From an uncultured Oscillospiraceae bacterium (GTDB lineage: Bacteria > Bacillota > Clostridia > Oscillospirales > Oscillospiraceae): a stretch of 8,378 nucleotides of DNA. The stretch covers positions 1 through 8,378 of the forward strand of contig CAKUJL010000052.1 in NCBI GenBank assembly GCA_934661715.1. Reading direction: 5' to 3'. A program made the position numbers and the translations under genes. Of this stretch, positions 6,285 through 8,378 are shown piece by piece. Position 1 is the first letter of the stretch. Every line of letters begins with the position of its first letter. The notes beneath the pieces were generated by a model. That model searched no databases. It saw only the letters and a list, made by a program, of their open reading frames with translations, and was not told the origin of the DNA.

Positions 6285-7088
6285 CTATTCTAACGCGAAG
6301 CCCATGTAGACAGGCTCAAAGTCCGCGTCGGGCTTGCCGAGCCATTTGAGCATCGACCACGTTTCGCCGGCTTCCTCCAGCGCCGTGAGCACCTCGTATC
6401 TGCCGGTACCAAGCTTTTCCGCCAGCGCCGAAAGGCCCTTATCGTCCGGCAGCAGCTCATAGACGAACGCCTGCGTGCCGTCTTTGCCCGCTTTGACTGC
6501 CGCGCAGCCCATGTTGTATCCCGCCATCAGGCAGTAAAATTTCCCGCCGGAGACCGCGTACTCGAGCTGCGCCTTGTCATAGCGCACGTGCGGAATGTCC
6601 CAGAGAAGCGTCTCGCGCAGACCCGCGTAGTCCTGCACGCCAATTTCATTTGCCTGTCCCTCCGCCTTCTCGCACGGCAAAAGCACCTTCTTTGCGCCCG
6701 TCTGCCGCAGAAAGCCGAGCTTCGCGTAAAACGCCGCCAGCTCCTCCGACGCCGGGCTCAAAAGCAGCGCCTCAAAATAGCGCTTGCGAAGCTCCTTTTC
6801 CGCGTAGGCAAACACCGCCTTGCAAAGTCCGCGGCCGCGTGCGGCCTTCTTCGTCGCCACGGCGTAGAGATACGCGGCCTTCAGCTGTTTTTCGTCCTTG
6901 ACGACCGTCTGCGGCAGGGCGAAGAGCATGGACAAAATCTCGCCGTCTTCTTCCGCGCAGAAGCCGGTTGCGTTGGGATACAGCGTCTCAAAAAACAAAT
7001 CGATGTCCTGCCGGGAGTCCTCGAAGGCCTCCTGCCAGAGCGCTTTCAGGGCAGGGATATCGTTTGGCGTCGTCTTTCTTGTCCGCAT
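6285..7088 (-). CDS. GNAT-family N-acetyltransferase with C-terminal extension
   Basis: A 267-residue cytosolic protein. The first ~135 residues form a GNAT acetyltransferase domain: an N-terminal helix pair (DIPALKALWQEAFED, 10-24), a central strand AAYLYAVATKKAARGRGLCKAVFAYAEKEL (71-100) whose RGRGLC (84-89) is the acetyl-CoA pyrophosphate-binding loop, and a closing motif FYAKLGF (120-126). The remaining ~130 residues have no motif I recognise and could be a second, degenerate GNAT-like half; they end DFEPVYMGFALE, a pattern seen in Firmicutes two-part GNAT proteins. The substrate is unknown. The start ATG directly follows the TAA of the upstream DUF2156 gene (TAAATG), with AGGAGGAA (7095-7102) inside that gene as ribosome binding site, so expression of the two proteins is tightly coupled. 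Confidence 0.85.
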   Translation of the reverse strand: MRTRKTTPNDIPALKALWQEAFEDSRQDIDLFFETLYPNATGFCAEEDGEILSMLFALPQTVVKDEKQLKAAYLYAVATKKAARGRGLCKAVFAYAEKELRKRYFEALLLSPASEELAAFYAKLGFLRQTGAKKVLLPCEKAEGQANEIGVQDYAGLRETLLWDIPHVRYDKAQLEYAVSGGKFYCLMAGYNMGCAAVKAGKDGTQAFVYELLPDDKGLSALAEKLGTGRYEVLTALEEAGETWSMLKWLGKPDADFEPVYMGFALE

Positions 7089-7988
7089 TTACGCTTCCTC
7101 CTGTAGTGTGGCGTTGCATTTTTCCAAAAGCAGCGTCGGCTGGTACGATTCCTTCGCCTTGCGAAGACCGGGCTCTCCCATGTCGTCTTCGCGGTTGAGG
7201 AATTTCACTTCCGGATATTTCTGCGCGATCATGCGCGAAAATTCGCGGTTGATCATGGCGTAGGCGCCGTTGATGGCCGAATACGCCTTTTCAAAGCACA
7301 CATCGTAATATTCCGCGTTCATCCGGGCGCCCATCGAAAACGCGATGACCTCGCCGCCGTCCAGGAGCATCAGCCCGTCCATGTTCGTCTTTTCAAAGCA
7401 GTCGAAGGCTCTGGAAATCGCCGTCTTCTCCTGCTCGATCTGTTCGTTCCACTCGTGTACCTCGTACCACTTCTGCACCATGTCCCGGCAAAGGCCGATG
7501 TTCTCCATCGTCACGACGCGCGTTTCAAAGCCCGGATGGTCCTGCTCAAAGCGGTTGCAGTGGTTGCGCTTGGCCTGTAATTTCTTGCCGTGCAGCTGCG
7601 TGAGCTCTTCGACGGTGTAGATATAGTCAAACGAGTCGCGGTAGGCCGTAAAGGTGAATTTTCCGGGGAAAAGCTGCTCCAGAAGCGCCTTTTTATCGTC
7701 CGTCACGCCGCGCAGGCAGAATTTCTCTCCGCGCGTTTTCGCGTCCTGCATCAGTTCCTCCAGCGCCGCTTTGACATCGCCAGCGCCCGCGGGGAAAAGA
7801 TACGTCGAAACGCCGTTCTGCGACAGCCGCTGGGTGGCAAAGCCGTTCAGCTTCGCGACCTCTCCGTAGTAGCACTCCCAGAAATACATGTTGTGAAAGG
7901 TATTGTCCGCGCCCGGAAGATTTGCGGGGTATAAAATGGCGTGGAGCCAGTCGTAGTCCTGCACGGACGGTTTGTGAAAGTTCAGCAT
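7089..7988 (-). CDS. DUF2156 (soluble MprF-C-terminal-like) protein, COG4866
   Basis: A 299-residue protein of the DUF2156 family, which shares its double-GNAT-like fold with the catalytic domain of MprF (phosphatidylglycerol lysyltransferase) and with Fem aminoacyltransferases. Two conserved stretches are clear: YIYTVEELTQLHGKKLQAKRNHCNRF (122-147) with KKLQAKRNH, and FLNREDDMGEPGLRKAKESYQP (263-284). There are no membrane segments, unlike true MprF, so it is not itself a lipid flippase-synthase; use of an aminoacyl-tRNA or acetyl-CoA donor is inference from the fold. Length is typical of the stand-alone family. TGAGGT lies 4 bases before the ATG. It is the first gene of the minus-strand operon, and its stop adjoins the GNAT start with no gap. 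Confidence 0.88.
   Translation of the reverse strand: MLNFHKPSVQDYDWLHAILYPANLPGADNTFHNMYFWECYYGEVAKLNGFATQRLSQNGVSTYLFPAGAGDVKAALEELMQDAKTRGEKFCLRGVTDDKKALLEQLFPGKFTFTAYRDSFDYIYTVEELTQLHGKKLQAKRNHCNRFEQDHPGFETRVVTMENIGLCRDMVQKWYEVHEWNEQIEQEKTAISRAFDCFEKTNMDGLMLLDGGEVIAFSMGARMNAEYYDVCFEKAYSAINGAYAMINREFSRMIAQKYPEVKFLNREDDMGEPGLRKAKESYQPTLLLEKCNATLQEEA
7095..7102 (-). promoter_or_regulatory. Ribosome binding site of the GNAT gene, inside the DUF2156 gene
   Basis: The minus strand reads AGGAGGAA within the last codons (Gln-Glu-Glu-Ala) of the DUF2156 gene, 6 bases before the GNAT start codon. Strong match and spacing fix the start at 7086-7088 and show stop-start coupling. Confidence 0.8.
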
Positions 7989-8003
7989 AAAAACCTCATT
8001 TTC

Positions 8004-8019
8004 CGCGTCAGCCGACGCG
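8004..8019 (-). promoter_or_regulatory. Small stem-loop in the leader of the DUF2156 operon
   Basis: CGCGTC-AGCC-GACGCG forms a perfect 6-bp GC-rich stem with a 4-base loop, 5 bases upstream of the ribosome binding site region of the DUF2156 gene. There is no T-run, so it is not a terminator. It may stabilise the leader or affect ribosome access; function is not shown. Confidence 0.35.
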
Positions 8020-8035
8020 ATTGTTTCTCTTTATT

Positions 8036-8054
8036 AGTATACTACACCTGTCAA
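8036..8054 (-). promoter_or_regulatory. Possible promoter region of the DUF2156-GNAT operon
   Basis: The minus strand has a good -10 box, TATACT (8036-8041), and a perfect TTGACA (8049-8054), but they are only 7 bases apart and cannot be one standard promoter. TATACT with a weak -35 further up is the likelier reading and would give a leader of about 40 bases. The -10 lies within the perfect palindrome TAGTATACTA (8035-8044). Confidence 0.35.
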
Positions 8055-8084
8055 TTGCTTTGGACAAGAACCTGACGGTATTTG

Positions 8085-8113
8085 TTGACAAAAACCGCAA
8101 AAACGGGTATGCT
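8085..8113 (+). promoter_or_regulatory. Sigma-A-type promoter of metG
   Basis: A consensus TTGACA (8085-8090) and TATGCT (8108-8113) stand 17 bases apart, with transcription expected to begin near 8120. The leader of about 55 bases is too short for a T-box or SAM riboswitch. Confidence 0.88.
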
Positions 8114-8115
8114 AA

Positions 8116-8378
<263 letters not shown>

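Noticed and set aside
5638..6309. Plus-strand open frame of about 220 codons opposite the DnaD-domain gene
   Set aside because: Antisense to a gene with two recognisable DnaB_2 domains; no motif or ribosome binding site of its own.

Overview
The window looks like an ordinary chromosomal segment of a fairly GC-rich Clostridia-type Firmicute, probably near the gut Oscillospiraceae/Ruminococcaceae. This is inferred from the gene families: a clostridial-type NifS/NifU pair, DnaD- and DnaI-type primosome proteins, an Mbeg1-like hydrolase and a soluble DUF2156 protein. Strong AGGAGG-type ribosome binding sites and sigma-A-like promoters agree with it. It is dense with genes: ten complete or partial neighbours and one more partial, no gene-free stretch over about 200 bases, and no transposase, integrase, CRISPR array, tRNA or rRNA.

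Layout from left to right. The 3' end of a carbamate kinase gene (+) converges, across a 15-bp perfect bidirectional terminator hairpin, on a two-gene iron-sulfur operon read on the minus strand: nifS (cysteine desulfurase), then nifU (scaffold). A sigma-A-like promoter for nifS (TTGACT-17-TATGCT) has its -35 box inside a 17-base imperfect palindrome, a likely operator of Rrf2/IscR type. Divergent from nifS, a plus-strand pair encodes an Mbeg1-like (DUF2974) alpha/beta hydrolase and a small COG2426-type membrane protein. This pair ends at a second bidirectional terminator.

From about 7988 down to 3783 five genes are read on the minus strand, most of them tightly coupled: a DUF2156 protein (a soluble relative of the MprF catalytic domain), a GNAT acetyltransferase whose start codon directly follows the DUF2156 stop, a 95-bp gap, a DnaD-domain replication protein, a DnaI/DnaC-like helicase loader 3 bp later, and a YbaK/ProX-type aminoacyl-tRNA deacylase 1 bp after that. 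The DnaD and DnaI proteins probably act together in loading the replicative helicase. The deacylase would remove mischarged amino acids from tRNA. At the right edge metG (methionyl-tRNA synthetase) starts divergently from a clear promoter (TTGACA-17-TATGCT) and runs off the window.

I found no convincing new defence, mobile or toxin system. The points most worth a second look are the palindrome over the nifS promoter, the cysteine-rich tail of NifU, the coupling of a tRNA-editing protein to primosome genes, the fused-stop/start DUF2156-GNAT pair, and the DUF2974-COG2426 pair.
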